From Eudorina sp. 2006-703-Eu-15 (Eukaryota; Chlorophyta; Chlorophyceae; Chlamydomonadales; Volvocaceae), in NCBI GenBank assembly GCA_003117195.1, contig BDSI01000008.1, positions 124,001 through 188,000 on the forward strand: a DNA stretch of 64,000 nt. Reading direction: 5' to 3'. The notes under the pieces are model-generated. The model was not told where the DNA came from. It did not search any database and was given only the letters and a program-made list of their open reading frames with translations. The translations under genes were made by a program, and so were the position numbers. Shown here piece after piece: positions 1-12,288 of the stretch. Numbering within the stretch: position 1 is the first letter of the stretch; each line of letters starts with the position of its first letter.

Positions 1-509
1 GTGTATGAGTGTGGTGCCTGGCCATACTACGCATACCTGTATGGTCGATATATGGCCTATCCACCATTAAGAGTCCATAAGATGTCCTAGGCGTGGATCG
101 ATACTCCTGGATCACTGAATAATGAAGTGTTATCAGTGAGGATCTTCTCAATATGAAATGCTACTCTCCGTTGTTCACGGCTTGTGGAAACGCCCAATGT
201 GGGGCTCGAACCCACGACCACAAGGTTAAGAGCCTTGCGCTCTACCGACTGAGCTAACCGGGCATGTGTACGAGTTGGAAAGGATTAAAACAGTTAGACG
301 GCGCCTACAGCTAGACGGCGCCACTGATGGGCCGGGCAAACGGTCGAGAACTTGCAGCGCCCCTTTGCGCATGCGCCCACACGCTCGCTCGTCGTGTTGT
401 CCATTTCCCGAGAGTCCCCAATGTTGCTGTATTAATCAAAGCAGCACTGCCTCGATCGTATGCTTCCGATGAGATAACCTGCAATCCCCTCCACCGCTGT
501 GTGGCGCAG
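1..509 (+). other. 5' end of window: intron of the CobW-type gene
   Basis: No coding exon of the CobW gene is visible here. The first recognisable exon starts at 510 after a CAG acceptor and begins with the FGEID segment that follows the P-loop region in this family. The Walker A exon must therefore lie upstream of the window, and this stretch is read as intron. It contains a tRNA-Lys gene on the opposite strand (191-263). Nothing else is supported. Confidence 0.6.
191..263 (-). tRNA. tRNA-Lys (anticodon CTT)
   Basis: The reverse strand folds as a complete 73-nt cloverleaf. The acceptor stem is GCCCGGT paired with ATTGGGC (two G-T pairs) plus a G discriminator. The D arm is GCTC/GAGC, the anticodon loop is CTCTTAA with anticodon CTT, and the T arm carries TTCGAGC. 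There is no intron and no encoded CCA. It lies antisense to the CobW-type gene, inside what appears to be one of that gene's upstream introns. Confidence 0.95.
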
Positions 510-3500
510 TTCGGTGAGATCGACATCGACAGCAGCCTGGTGGTCAACCAGGTGGCGCTGATGGAGGGCAGCAGCGACACGGTGACCACGCTGGCGAATG
601 GTGAGACCCGGGGACAGCGTAAGACCCAAGGGCCGGAACGGGCCGGGGCGAAGGGCAGCACCTCCCCCGGAACCCTCATGTGACGTGAGTGACAACATGA
701 GGATCTGCCATTGAGCTCGCAATGGGGGAGAGAGTGCCACGTTCCTCGGTCGGCCGGGGTTTGGGGTCAGATCACAGAGAGTCTCACATCTTGCACGGGG
801 CGATCCACCTGAGTTTCAATCACTGCAAGAGGACGACGAAGCTCCTGTGCAACTCGTGCATCCCACCTGCACTTGCACGGGTGCAGAGCTCCGCGTTATA
901 CTTCATGTGAGCAACATATTACCCCCTGTCCTCCACAGGGTGCCTGTGCTGCACGGTCCGTGGCGATCTGATCAACGCGCTCGTCAAACTGGTGCGTCTT
1001 GATGACGGGGCCAGGCGCCAGTGCAGGAGGTTGCGGAACGGGAAGGGCGATTGCGCGGGAACAGTGACCGAGTCGGGCACAGGAACCAAGTCGGGTATGC
1101 CGGGAGAGTTGCGGGGTGGAGGTCAGGTACAGGATGGTGCGATTCCCTGCGGTGAAGCGGTGAAGGGATAAGGACGGCTGGAGCTGGGGCTGGGATAGCT
1201 GGGGTCACGAGCACGATTCCCGTTTACGGTATCGCTGCATGCCATGGTTACGGTTATGTATGAGGAAGGGCTTTGCACGGTGCCGCCAGCGTTCAGTATC
1301 TGCCGCTGCGTGCGCCTGACCGCGTACCTCCCCTTTCGCCTGCGCCCGCGCCGTGCACTTTTGCGCTATGACAGTACGACAAGCGGGACAAGTTCGACCA
1401 CATTATTATCGAGACGACAGGTGGGCATGGCGGGCTTACGCCGCGGGTGGACCGCGCGGGGCGGGCTGTAACCGGAACGGGCGTGGGTTTGCTGGCCGTG
1501 CAGGTTCTAGGGCTCCATTTGCTGTCGTGTTTGTGCTTACGACGTGTAAGATGAATCGTTAACAGTATGACGTTTGCCTCAGGGCTGCGGCGTGCTGCGG
1601 CAACGGTCGGTATGTCAGCTGGCGTCTCCAACACTGCTAACCGCGCCGTGTCCCTTTCGACCCTGACACAGGCCTGGCCAACCCCGCGCCCATCATCACC
1701 ACCTTCTACGCCGACCCGCAGCTGCCTTCCCGCTACAAGCTGGACGGCGTGGTGACGGTGGTGGACGCCAAGAACGTGACGTAGGTCCTCGGGCTCAGTC
1801 ACTGTGAGAGGTGTCTATGACCCGCCGGCCGTGCGGCTGTCCGCATGTATGCCGGGACCCGAGAGTGACAAGGGGTTTTAAAGGGGGCAAGCGCCCGTAC
1901 GACGTTTGGTGAGGGCACAGTACCCCGTTGCCGTACCATTGCAGGGGGTTGGGGCTAGGGGGGATGCCGTGCTTTTGAGGGTCGAGGCTGTTTGGGAAGC
2001 GTCGCCCGGCGGGGGCCTTGCGTGGACCCTGCGGTTGGCGTCGGCTCTGGGCAGCAGAGCTGCAGCACCGATCCATCTGCCCGAACGCCAACGTAGAATC
2101 TTATCATCATCGTCGTCCCATGGGCTGCGGCCGTCGGTTGGTTTGTGATTCAGAAACCACCCTCTCCCTGGCTATGCACCCTACCGAACCCCTGCCCTGC
2201 TGTGGTGCAGTCCCTGCACATGCTTGCTCAATCATGCCACGTCAACACGCGCGCTGTCGTGCACGCAGGCGTGTGCTCCCTTCATGTCTGCTTTTTTTTG
2301 CAAGAATGCCCTTTGGGGTTGTTTGTTCCCTACACCTCATCCTGCGTCCGTTGCCTCGCGTTCGTGCAGGCGCCACCTCGACCGCAAGGAGGAGGACCCG
2401 GAGAAGGTGAATGAGGCCATCGAGCAGGTGGCGTACGCGGACCGGGTCATCATCAACAAGACGGACCTGGTAGGTGTTGTGGGAAGGCGGCCTGGTTGGC
2501 TGGGGTTCTGCTGACCCGTGGGTCGGTAGTACGGCTATCCGGCTGATCGAGGGCCCCACTGCAGTCCGCGCTGCGGACTTGTATACTCAGATATGCGCTC
2601 GGTTTTACAAGTAGGGTCAGGTGGCCCTCAGATGCGAACTGAGCCGCGAGAGGCGAAGTCCAGCGTAACGGAAGTAAATGACACCGGAATACCCGGGACC
2701 GGAATTTCCGACAACCCAGATGGTAGCGAAGATAAACGCAGACCACCCGCATCCGCGAGCGACCGCTGACTGAGGCGGGCGCCAGTGTGTGTCGGTGCCT
2801 GTAAGTGACGCGCTCCTGAGCAATTCATTTTTCGCTTGGCTAATTCGTGATCCGTATGCGATGGGTTGCCGTACCGTGCCACTGTCGTACTCGGACGAAT
2901 CAGGTCAAGCCTTCGGAGCTGGCCTCTTTGGAGAAGCGGCTGCGGACTGTAAACGCGATGGCGCCCTTCAATCTGTCCGAGCGCAGCAAGGTGAATCGGT
3001 AACTCGAGGCGGGGGCGAGGCACGCCGGGGGTTAGTGCCAAACCGAAACGAAGTTTTGGTGTGCCCTTGGCTGTCGCTCGGCGCAACATCAGTGTTGGGT
3101 TTACCAGATGAATCTTTGGAGGATACATCTACAGAAGGTTTAGGTGGGGAGGCACGCCCTATATTTGCGTGTGTGTGCAGTAATTGTGTTTGTGTTCGGA
3201 CGAGTCCAGACCGGCAGGCGTTGCAAAGAATCGGACTCCCGTAACAGGCCCCCGCATTGCTGCTTGTTTCCATGACATGCCTGTCTGCTGTGTAAATTTG
3301 CAACGTCTCCTCCTCCCGCCTCATGCAATTGGCATTGGTCTTGCAAATATCTATTCCCGTACACTGTTGAACACCACTGCCTCCAGGTGGACATCGACTA
3401 CGTGCTTGGTGTGGGCGGGTACGACCTGAGCAACGTGGAGAAGGAGGTACGACGGTGGGGCACGGTACGGATATCGCCGTACAATACGTACGTTTTTTGA

Positions 3501-5882
3501 GAAGGGTGCAGCTGCGCGTAATGGTATCAGATTCCAGCCATCAAAACCTAAAACTCTGTTGTACACCCATACCGGATATATTATGCAAATTTTTAATTGT
3601 TGTCATCGAGGGATAGCGGATTTAGCTCAGTTGGGAGAGCGCTAGACTGAAGATCTAGAGGTCGCTAGTTCGATCCTGGCAATTCGCAGGCATGCCAGCC
3701 TTCCGATGAAGGAGAATTACCGGTCCAAATCCCTCAATTTTATGTCGTGGTTTGTATTTCTTCCCAAGGGAGTACTGATTTTGCGTACCCGCTGCGGCTG
3801 CGGTTGCCCTCCCCGCGGCTCCTCAGCTGAATCTGACCCTCTCAGGACATCACCACCATGACCACCACCATCACGAGCACGGTCATGGCCATGAGTGCAG
3901 GTATGCAACAAGGATGAGGGTTTGTTTGGCCGAATCGTTTGTTGCAAGTCGTTCGCCGTCAAGATTACTGCCTCCTCAAGATATTACTTGTTAGGAGGGG
4001 AAAGGAAAGGAAATAGGACCCCAGGGGGCCAATTTGCATCCGGAGACCGACGCAATCCTACTTCGCTATAGCTTCCTAAAACCTTGCGCTGTAGATGATT
4101 ATTATTAATGATGTTACAGTGGACCCCGCGGGTCACCGGTGACAGCCGTACCTTCTTCAGCAAACACTGCAGATCAAACCAAACCGCGCCACCGTGGCGC
4201 AACGGACGGGCTCCACAAGTGCACCGATTAAGGGAAACCACCCCGTTCCTGAGGACCATCCATAGCCAGGGATAAAGCCCGCTCAGGGGGAGTTAGCCAC
4301 CAGCGGGGTGACCCTACCAGCGAACCACCCCAGCCAAAACCAGATCTCGTCTCCGGCTGTGGCCCGTAGTCTTGGAAGGCGACGGGGCCTCGCAAGCCAC
4401 CACCAGGGACCTGTCCGGACGGCCCAATCGGGTCTGGTACCTCCGTGCCCTAATATGGCCGTCAATTGTCTATATATCACACCCGCGTCTGCAACCCGTC
4501 CGCCCCCGACCAAAACGCTGACTGCTGGTGCCGCTCGCATCCGTCCTTTGCCCTCCGCCTGTCGCCGCCGCGACAGTGGCGCCGACTGCACGCACGAGAG
4601 CCACAAGCACGAGCACCACCACCACCACCACGAGCACGAGCACGACCACGAATGTGGCGGCGCCAACTGCACTCACGAGAGCCACGCGCACAAGCACGAG
4701 CACGCCAAGGCGGAGGCGGAGGAGCCCAAGCACGACGACCGCGTGTCGTCCGTCAGTTTCCAGTTCGACGGCGAGATGGACATCGACAAGGTGGGTGGGC
4801 GGGGGCCCCTCCCGCGCCCCTTTCGCGCGCTGGGCAGTCACGGGCAAGGGCGGGGGCGGGTCATAGTAGGCAGTGGACTGACGCCCGCTGTAGGATAGGA
4901 ATGGCTTGTACCGCTCCTTCCAGCTTTCAAAGTTTCATCGTCACACGGCCAGTGCGGATTGGGGCACCGGCGTACCGCGGGGCACCGTACAGCGTTAGCG
5001 CCAGCCAGAGCCAGAAAGGGATCCTTGGCATTCGTGGATTCGTCTTCTTGCGGCTACCGTAACCACCGCCACAACCACCACAACCACCACCGTACCAACC
5101 GCAGGTCAACTACTCGCTGGGCTTCCTGCTGGAGTCGCGCGCGGAGGACATCTATCGGATGAAGGGCATCCTGGCTATCGCTGGGTCAGAGTACCGCTTC
5201 GTGTACCAGGTGCGCACAGGGCGGCGGTCGAGAGCCTGTCTCCGCGCCGTGTGTCCGAAGCATATCTTCCGCGATATCCGCGTCTGCATGAGGCGATGTC
5301 CGCGTCTGCATGAGGCGACCGCCGGGTGTCGATTCTGCTGTGAAAGCGGAAAAGGAGGCATATGGGCGCAGCGTACAGCCAAATTTCAAAAAAGGCCCAT
5401 GGCGGGGCGGGGCCGGAACAACTGAATGCCGAGGGAGCACACGCCAGGGCAGCAGCTGCCTTGCGCATTTTTGTTCCGTGGGATAGGAGGGCTAGGTGGG
5501 ACAATGGTCAGGGGGTGCGGGTCACCTCCTCTGTCTGTGGCACTCATCGTCTTCGCGGCCCCACAGCATCTGCCATGCGCCACGTGGTCGCTCGCGCTGC
5601 ATGCCTGCCGTTCACGGCCTGCAACACGTCCCCCCCGCCTTTACCCCGCCTTTACCCAGTCCCGTCCTCGCTGAATGTCCAGTCCCATTCGCCGCTGCTT
5701 GGCACCCCTCGCACCTACAGGGCGTGCACCAGGTGTTCGAGGGCATTCCGGATCGGAAGTGGCTCCCGGACGAGAAGCGCTGCTGCAAGATGGTGTTCAT
5801 CGGCAAGTACCTGGAGCGCGATGACTTCGAGGACGCGTTCAAGTCCTGCCTGGTTTCGGAGCCGGTCGGCAGCGCGGCCTGA
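510..5882 (+). CDS. CobW/CBWD-type G3E GTPase, putative zinc metallochaperone (5' partial)
   Basis: G3E-family P-loop GTPase; relatives (CBWD/ZNG1) hand zinc to client metalloproteins in the cytosol. Exons: 510-600, 939-991, 1375-1420, 1672-1780, 2370-2469, 2904-2990, 3387-3446, 3827-3900, 4577-4790, 5105-5209, 5721-5882 (1,101 nt, 366 codons plus TGA). Visible in order: FGEIDIDSSLV; the CLCC metal-binding motif after LANG; ETTGLANPAP (switch/Walker B side); NKTDL guanine-specificity motif; VNAMAP; a His-rich linker coded by exons 3827-3900 and 4577-4790; then a full CobW_C domain ending in FKSCLV plus a short tail. The Walker A exon is outside the window. The acceptor at 3826 was chosen because it alone keeps the His-rich frame open; a CAG at 3843-3845 would shift it. 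The linker holds two copies of an HECxGAxCTHESH unit. The intron 3447-3826 contains tRNA-Phe and the intron 3901-4576 contains a dispersed repeat. Confidence 0.93.
3616..3688 (+). tRNA. tRNA-Phe (anticodon GAA)
   Basis: Complete 73-nt cloverleaf. Acceptor stem GCGGATT pairs with AATTCGC, discriminator A. D arm GCTC/GAGC, anticodon stem CTAGA/TCTAG with loop CTGAAGA (GAA at 3649-3651), T arm GCTAG/CTGGC with loop TTCGATC. No intron. It lies in sense orientation within the intron between the CobW exons 3387-3446 and 3827-3900. Confidence 0.96.
4110..4245 (+). repeat. dispersed repeat family 1, copy 1 (in CobW intron)
   Basis: Begins GATGTTACAGTGGACCCCGC and continues through a GCGCCAC-C-GTGGCGC hairpin to a GTGCACCGA segment. 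The same order of blocks is present at 19867-20016, 48757-48890 and 49121-49244. Partial inverted copies occur at 11188-11250, 14021-14065 and 17197-17273. No coding capacity. Confidence 0.85.
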
Positions 5883-8859
5883 GTGAGGCTGTTGCCGCCG
5901 GGAAATATTAAAAAACAGCCCAGGCACACCCAGCCCGGGGACAAATAACTACCAAAGATAATACTAAAATACCAAATACGTACCAGCCGCCGGGGAAGGC
6001 TGCGGTGTGGAGCGACCTGGGCTTGTGCCGCAATGCTGCGGTGCGGCAGTGGCCGCCTTTCGGGACAGGACTGGGCTGCTGCAGCTCTAGTTGCTGTGCA
6101 CTTACGAGTTCCGGAGCTGGTTTGGCGTTCGAAGGATTCGGAGGGCCGCCAGCAGGCAAAGCTGAAATAAAGCAAGCAGGTTCAGCGGATGGATGAGTAA
6201 GGCGATGCAGTACTGTCACTCCATGTGAGGGCGCAGGGGAATCCCAGGAGGTGTGGGAGGCGGGAAGCGCCCGGCCGGCCGTGCTAGCACGACGGCGCGC
6301 GGCTCGTAGGCGATGCATGCGCGGGACATGCGAGGAAGGGCACACGTAGCCTGGCGGGCGGTGGACCTCCCTATGTTGGCGAGGGCGCCCGCGGTCGCCG
6401 CGGGCATCGTCGCCCCCGTGGCTGGGCGATCGGAGGTGGGGCGCATTTTCTGGGTGGCTGTTGTAGGGAGGAGCGGCGTTGCGTGCGGGATCGGCCCGGG
6501 GGTACCAACGGCCTTTCTGGGGCTGATGGAGAAGTACTCGGGGTCGCACGGGCGAACGGCGTGGCGGCGCTGTGCCACCAAGAGAGTATGGCACTGTCCT
6601 GAAGCCGAAGCCCCATGTACACCCAGTACTCGCGTTCGGTATCCACGGTATTGTAAGGCAGCTGCCGCCGTGCCGCGAATTCGCTGCTGGCAACACGTGC
6701 TGGAACACGGGAGAGAGCTTTGCCCGGCCGTTGCCTGCCAGCCACCAAGGCGTGCAACATCATCATGGGGCATGATAGCCCCACCAGGGCACCCAGGCGG
6801 GGCGGCGGCGGCGGCGGACACCACCACGTCGGACGGGTGGCCCCGGCGGCGAGTCACGTGGGGCGAACCGCTTGGCCGCACCGAGCATTGACTCGAATTA
6901 ATGCACAGGGCAGATGCATGCTGTCATGACTCGCAAGGAAGTGGAAGTCATGGAATTGATATGGCCGAGTTTGTGAGGTTGGCGTGAAGGGCTGACGGCA
7001 ACGGCCCTGGCGGCCGACGCTCGTCTGCTCCCTGCGATGTCGGGATGTGGACGGATCCACATGTGCTTGCAGTGCCCATTGGAGTGCCTGCGCTTGCCCT
7101 CTCCTGTTCACGTGTGTATGGCTTAGTGGTTCTTGCCCCGACTGATGGCACTGTTGACATACTCCGGAAAGACCAGAAAAAGAGAACCTAAGTAAGTGTT
7201 ACTTGCACAGCGTTACATATGTCAATGACTTGGTCTTGATCGGGATGCATCGGGATACATCACGCAGGGAAACGGTGAATGGCGCGTGTGTCGGACGAAT
7301 GGCGGGCGCTTGGTTTGCAGTACGTACCTTGAAAACGATAGAAAACGGCACGGCCGAGAAGTGTTCCCATCACTAAATATGTTCACGTTCGGTCTTTCCA
7401 GTCGCTGCACATGAGATTATCGTGGCGAACGCGCTATCAAAGATATCAAGGCTAACCAGTACCACTTGAATTTGTAAAGACAAGACGACTGTCCGTGAGT
7501 TGTCGTAGAACTGGTGGATTGTGGATGTGAAATACGCTGTGCAAGATATGATAAATTGCAAAAGTGCACATTCTCACGTAAGGCGATGGTACGGTTTCGC
7601 AACGGCGTCGCAACACGGAATCTGATTTCGTTACGTATCAAAATTATCAGGTGAATTGCTACACCTGTAGCGGAGGATATTGCTGTCAAAATCTGTAAAA
7701 GGTGCTGCATGTCTTCAACGAAGGATGTTTCAACGGTACCGGTATTGAAACTAAGCAAACAACTAACAATCAGATCCCTTGCTCCTTCGGACATGAAAAC
7801 AGTCGTGTAAGATATGTTAGTAATGGGTTGAGGATGACGGATGGCTCAAAGGCAACGAGTGAAAATTGTGTCGGCCTCCGAATCACACGACAACCGCGAT
7901 AACAAGTTGGACCTCACTTGATTGAATTTTATCGTGATAATATGCCATGAAAATGATGCGCAATCTCCATTGTGACATACGACCGATGGAATCATGAACC
8001 GCAATGGCGACTTCTCTTTTACGAACATAGTTGCTGTATTTCGCCTATAGGTGAGAAATATTAGTGGCTTACTTCTCCAGCTATACCACTTCATTTTGCA
8101 CATGTTACTTGCGTCACGGTCAACCGCAGAGAATCGTCACGATCGTCACTGCGATTCGGAAAGCTTGGCCCAATTGGGCCTGTATGCAAGTGTGTACACA
8201 TTAATACTGCGCTTTACCTTGTTTGCATATTTGGCTTCAATTTGTGGATTTCGGGATGCAAAGTATGTTCGTCGGGAACACCACAGGATTCATGAATAGA
8301 TAAATGGATTCAATATATACCAAAGTTATACCGCCAAAGCAGGTCATACAAAAGTGGATCACTAGATTATGACATGTATCTGGCATAAGCAAGCGCGTTT
8401 GTGATGTATACATTCCGTCTGTTAAGGTTAATCTATACCACGCATCTGTCTACGGTTGCGAAAGATGCATTTGGAGCTGTTGTACTTTGAGATGAGGGCC
8501 ATGCAAGGCAGGCGCGATCCAGCAGGTGTCGCATTTAGATGTACGGAAAGAATTACTGCTTAAAACGTTGCTGCATTTGCGTACAACTTCATACCCCAGG
8601 GCCTCGCCTCGCACCAATTGGAGCAGGTGACAGGTAGGGCATACGCATACTCCGCTAGGCTCCGCTGCACGCCTTTCCACGCGAACTGCGCACATCAGCC
8701 AAACCTTTGTTCACGCTAACCGCCCACAGATCGAGATATCATAATTTTATCTTTAAATAATACGTTCACCTCGCTTGGGCGTCCCGGGTTTCCTCGTGTA
8801 GGGAATCATCCCAGTCCTGGACGCGCACCCCGATTCTGGCTTATGGAGACACACCTGTA
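5883..8859. other. intergenic region after the CobW gene
   Basis: The first kilobase (to about 6900) is GC-rich and probably includes the CobW 3' untranslated region; overlapping long open frames on both strands there are typical of GC-rich DNA and none is recognisable. From about 7150 to 8850 the DNA is clearly AT-richer. A 125-codon frame on the minus strand at 7417-7794 has no recognisable family and is not called. No RNA gene or repeat was seen. Confidence 0.5.
6652..6656 (+). terminator. possible TGTAA polyadenylation signal for the CobW gene
   Basis: TGTAA is the usual volvocine nuclear poly(A) signal. This is the first one found downstream of the CobW stop at 5882, about 770 nt away, which is long but within the range of algal 3' untranslated regions. 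No transcript evidence. Confidence 0.3.
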
Positions 8860-10660
8860 ATGACTTCCACCATGTATCATCACTTAAAAAGCTCAGCTCG
8901 GTCGGCGTTGTGCGTCTGGACGGTCACGGTGTTGGCGTTCGCAATCGGTACGGGGGCAGCCTCGGGAGTGACCATAAGAAGAGAGTTTGGTCCAACGAAA
9001 ATTACATATCAAATAATAGTTCCATAACATGACTGTTTTATCTCAAATGTATTGAGATGCTGTGCAACAGTCCTCTGTCGGGATAAGCTACCTTGCAGCG
9101 TGGCGCCCGCCTTACCGGGACCGCCCACTTCGTGACCTGCAACCTGCCCAACCCCAACCCGCCGCGCTGCTTGCCAATCTTTCAGGCGGATCCGCGACCG
9201 CAAATGAGCAGGAGCGCCTCGTGCAAAATGAGGCAAGTGAATGAACGGAACGGACTAGCTGTGCGGACACCACCAAACGGGTCAGGTCATCGGCCAATAC
9301 AGAGCAGCCCGGTTGCGGTCAAACAACCCTAAGCCCCCCCGGCCCCCAACTTTACAACCAGCTCCGGCCCTCCAAACGTCGCGTCGAGCCGTTGACGCCT
9401 TGGGGCGGACATGGGGCGCATTGCTCGCAGCGTGAACACGGCGAGATCATTTCTCGAGAAGGAACGATGGGCACGTCGGGGGTCCGGCATCCCCACGGAC
9501 GTGCACCGCCCGGTGTTCCTGCGCTTTGCTGCGCCGTTCAGAGTTATGCACTACCTCTCATGGCGTTGACTGAATTGTGCTTGTTTCGGAATGTGCGATA
9601 TTTGTTGCCTGCGGATTGTGACTTCCCGGCTTCCAGCCACGAAATACGAAATACGAAATACCACGCCCTGCCTACCTTCCTGAACCGTTTGCCCCGCCTG
9701 CAGGCCGCGGAGCTGTCGGGCAGGTTTGGAAGAGATCTGCTGTCCATGACGTCTGCCGTACAGCAGGCTCTGAAGATCCCCAACCGCCCGCCGTCGCCTC
9801 AGCCTCCCCCAAGGTCCGAAGGCGACCGCCGCCCGCCGCCTTCGCCATCACCGCCGAGGTCCCCGCCGCCGTCGCCACTGCCGCCGTCGCCGCCGCCGCC
9901 GTCGCCACCACCGCCGGGAACGCCTTCCCTGTCGCCCCCTCCTCTGCGGTCGCCGCCGTCACCATCGCCGCTGCGGTCCCCGCCGCCGTCGCCACCGCCG
10001 CCGTCGCCACCACCGCCGGGAACGCCTTCCCTGTCGCCCCCGCCGCTGCGGTCGCCGCCGTCACCATCGCCGCTGAGGTCCCCGCCGCCGTCGCCGCCGC
10101 CGCCGCCGCCACCGCCGCCGTCGCCACCGCCGCCGTCGCCACCACCGCCGGGAAGGCCGTCCCTGTCGCCTCCGCCGTTGCGGTCGCCGCCGTCGCCACC
10201 GCCGCCGAGGTCCCCGCCGCCGTCGCCACCACCGCCGTCACCACCGCCGCCGTCGTCGCCGCCGCCGAGGTCCTCGCCGCCGCCGCCGCCGCCGAGGTCC
10301 CCGCCACCGTCGCCGCCGCCGCCACGCCCTCCACCGCCGTCACCACCCCCGCTGCGCTCTCCGCTGCCGTCGCCAGGGGCGTCCGCAACTCGTCCCCTGC
10401 CCCCGCCGTCTCGACTTTCCTCGCCGCCTCCCATCCGCAGCCCGCCTCCGAAGGCGAGGAAGCCTCCACGAGAGCCCGAAGCACCACCGCCGGACTACGT
10501 CTTTCCGCCGCCGTTCGACTACGCTCCGCCCTCGCCGCCGCCGGGCGCCCCCGCTCGCGACGCACCGCCGCCGGCCGATTACGCGCCGCCGCCGGAGGTT
10601 GAGGCGCCGCCGCCGCCGAAACGGCCCAGGTCGCCCAAGCCCCCTAGGCAGCCAAGATAA
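8860..10660 (+). CDS. PRP-A: secreted Ser-Pro-rich hydroxyproline-rich-type protein
   Basis: Likely extracellular-matrix glycoprotein. Model of three exons: 8860-8947, 9186-9232, 9704-10660 (363 aa). Exon 1 encodes a hydrophobic N-terminus (core VWTVTVLAFAI, about residues 19-29) and ends in phase 1. Exon 2 is short, ends in phase 0, and would use a GC donor (GAG|GCAAGT). Exon 3 begins AAELSGRFGRDLL and from about residue 73 is almost entirely Pro, Ser and Arg. It contains an in-frame tandem block of 102 nt (starts at 9914 and 10016, with a variant at 10148) coding a 34-residue GTPSLSPPPLRSPPS-type unit. The C-terminus carries PPPDYVF, PPPADYAPPP and a basic KRPRSPKPPRQPR end. Exon 3 is certain. 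Exons 1 and 2 rest on intron phases matching PRP-B, -C, -D and the VMPs; an earlier acceptor for exon 2 is possible. Pro and Ser would be targets for prolyl hydroxylation and O-glycosylation. Confidence 0.78.
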
Positions 10661-11094
10661 GGCCCCCACAGTCCCGAGGCGCGGTGCTGGGACGTGTGGT
10701 ACGACACCGCGTTCACGTGCCTGGTGGGCGGCCAAGACGTGGTTCTGCGTGCCGGGGTACTTGCTGCGCGCCATTCCTGCGCCATTGGTCCATCGTGCCT
10801 CCGATGTGCGCTCTCTGTGCGCATGCATTGACTCCGAAACCGCATGTATAGGACGTACGGCAGGTCCGAGTGGTTCATCTGTGAGGGGAATATGGACCTG
10901 TACGGACGGTATTATGGCGCTGGGTCGTACACGACGGCGTACCGATCCAAACCCCAGGGCCCTGAGTCGCACGCAGGGCTGCGGGGGAGGGGCCGCTTCC
11001 AGCGGACGAACGATCCACACAGATCCACTGATCTCTGGATCTGTGTACGATGCAGCTGAGTCGGGATCTGGATCTGGATACCGGGGAATGAGAA

Positions 11095-11097
<3 letters not shown>

Positions 11098-11139
<42 letters not shown>
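11098..11139. repeat. TG dinucleotide microsatellite
   Basis: About 42 bp of uninterrupted alternating T and G, ending in TGTGCAGC. Confidence 0.97.
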
Positions 11140-11142
<3 letters not shown>

Positions 11143-11187
11143 CTCCGCCTGTCGGAACGGATCACGCGTTCACGCCGGTGCATAGGG

Positions 11188-11250
11188 CGGTGTGTGGTGA
11201 GGAGCCTGCGGCTGTCACCGATGACCCTAGCGGGGTCCACTCCACAACGT
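11188..11250 (-). repeat. dispersed repeat family 1, partial inverted copy
   Basis: Reads as the reverse complement of the family: TGTGTGGTGAGGAGCC, then GGCTGTCACCGATGACCC and GGGGTCCACT. It carries the first part of the element only, with a few mismatches to the copies at 49121 and 19867. Confidence 0.7.
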
Positions 11251-12120
11251 CAATAATAGTAATACCGTACGACAGGGTGCTGTGTCGGCAGTGGAACGGA
11301 GCAGTATTAGGGTTACGGCACTGAAACGAGCACCGTTGGCCCTGCTGAGGGCAGTACGACAAGTAGTGGCACGGCGCAGTAGTGCGGGCAGGTGGAGCGG
11401 CAGACGTACGGCACGCAGGATGTGGGCATCATGGTCCTTTGGACAAGCTTCCTGGCCCCTCTGCCCTTATTTGTACGGCAAGTGCGGAGGGGCTGTACGG
11501 CCCTTGAATGCGGTGTTCCGGAGCAGCATGTTTGTTCGCATGCTGGGGAGCGATGGGCGCTGGGTGCTCGGGGTGTTGGGGTGCCGCCGGCCTGGTGCGC
11601 TCGCTGCCTGGGGAGCCCTTACGCAGGCTGCGCGTGAACTAAGAGAGAGGCTTGATGAGACCGCTCGCAATGCGTGCCTTGCGACGCAATGCGTTTGACA
11701 GTTAAGAGACATTTTGACGTCCAGCATGCTTTCGATGTATGCAGAGGGGAAGGAACACACATCAGCGGAGCCCCGGACTCGATTCTGAGTTGTGACCCCG
11801 GACCCGACGGTAACTTCAGCCGGACTACGGACCATGGCGGCAATTACGGCAACTACCGTGAATCATCCGATAGATGTGCTCCTGCCACTGCCATTGCCAG
11901 TGCTACTGCCAGTGCTACTGTCACTGCCACCGCCATGTACTGCCACTGCAGTTGCAACACAATGCTGATATCTGCACACGTGCAGGCGGCATCGATCACC
12001 ACGAACCTATACATTCATGTTTGCGCTTCTGCAAAATCAGGGGCTGTCGTACTATGTCTGTACGATGTATCTGCAGCTCTTCACCCAGTGCTCTGTGCAC
12101 GATCCGCGGGAACGAATGAC

Positions 12121-12147
12121 TTGGTTGGTTGGTTGGTTGGTTGGTTG
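12121..12147. repeat. TTGG tetranucleotide microsatellite
   Basis: Six tandem TTGG units followed by TTG. Confidence 0.95.
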
Positions 12148-12288
12148 CTCGTAGGGACACATCACGCGCGTCGGTTGACACCGTCGCCGTGTGTGACAGC
12201 ATGGCGGCGTAGCAGGGCAACCGGGATCGAACGAACCGGCCTCGCCGCGGTGCGGAGCTGAGGAGGGACGGGCACGGATAGATGGACA

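Noticed and set aside
5908..6891. Overlapping 190-266-codon frames on both strands downstream of the CobW stop
   Set aside because: GC-driven open frames on both strands with no recognisable motif; the region is better read as 3' untranslated and intergenic DNA.
9672..10565. Long Ala- or Gly-rich frames opposite PRP-A (and similar ones opposite PRP-D and VMP-E)
   Set aside because: They are frame shadows of CCG-rich Pro codons on the other strand, without leader or domain.
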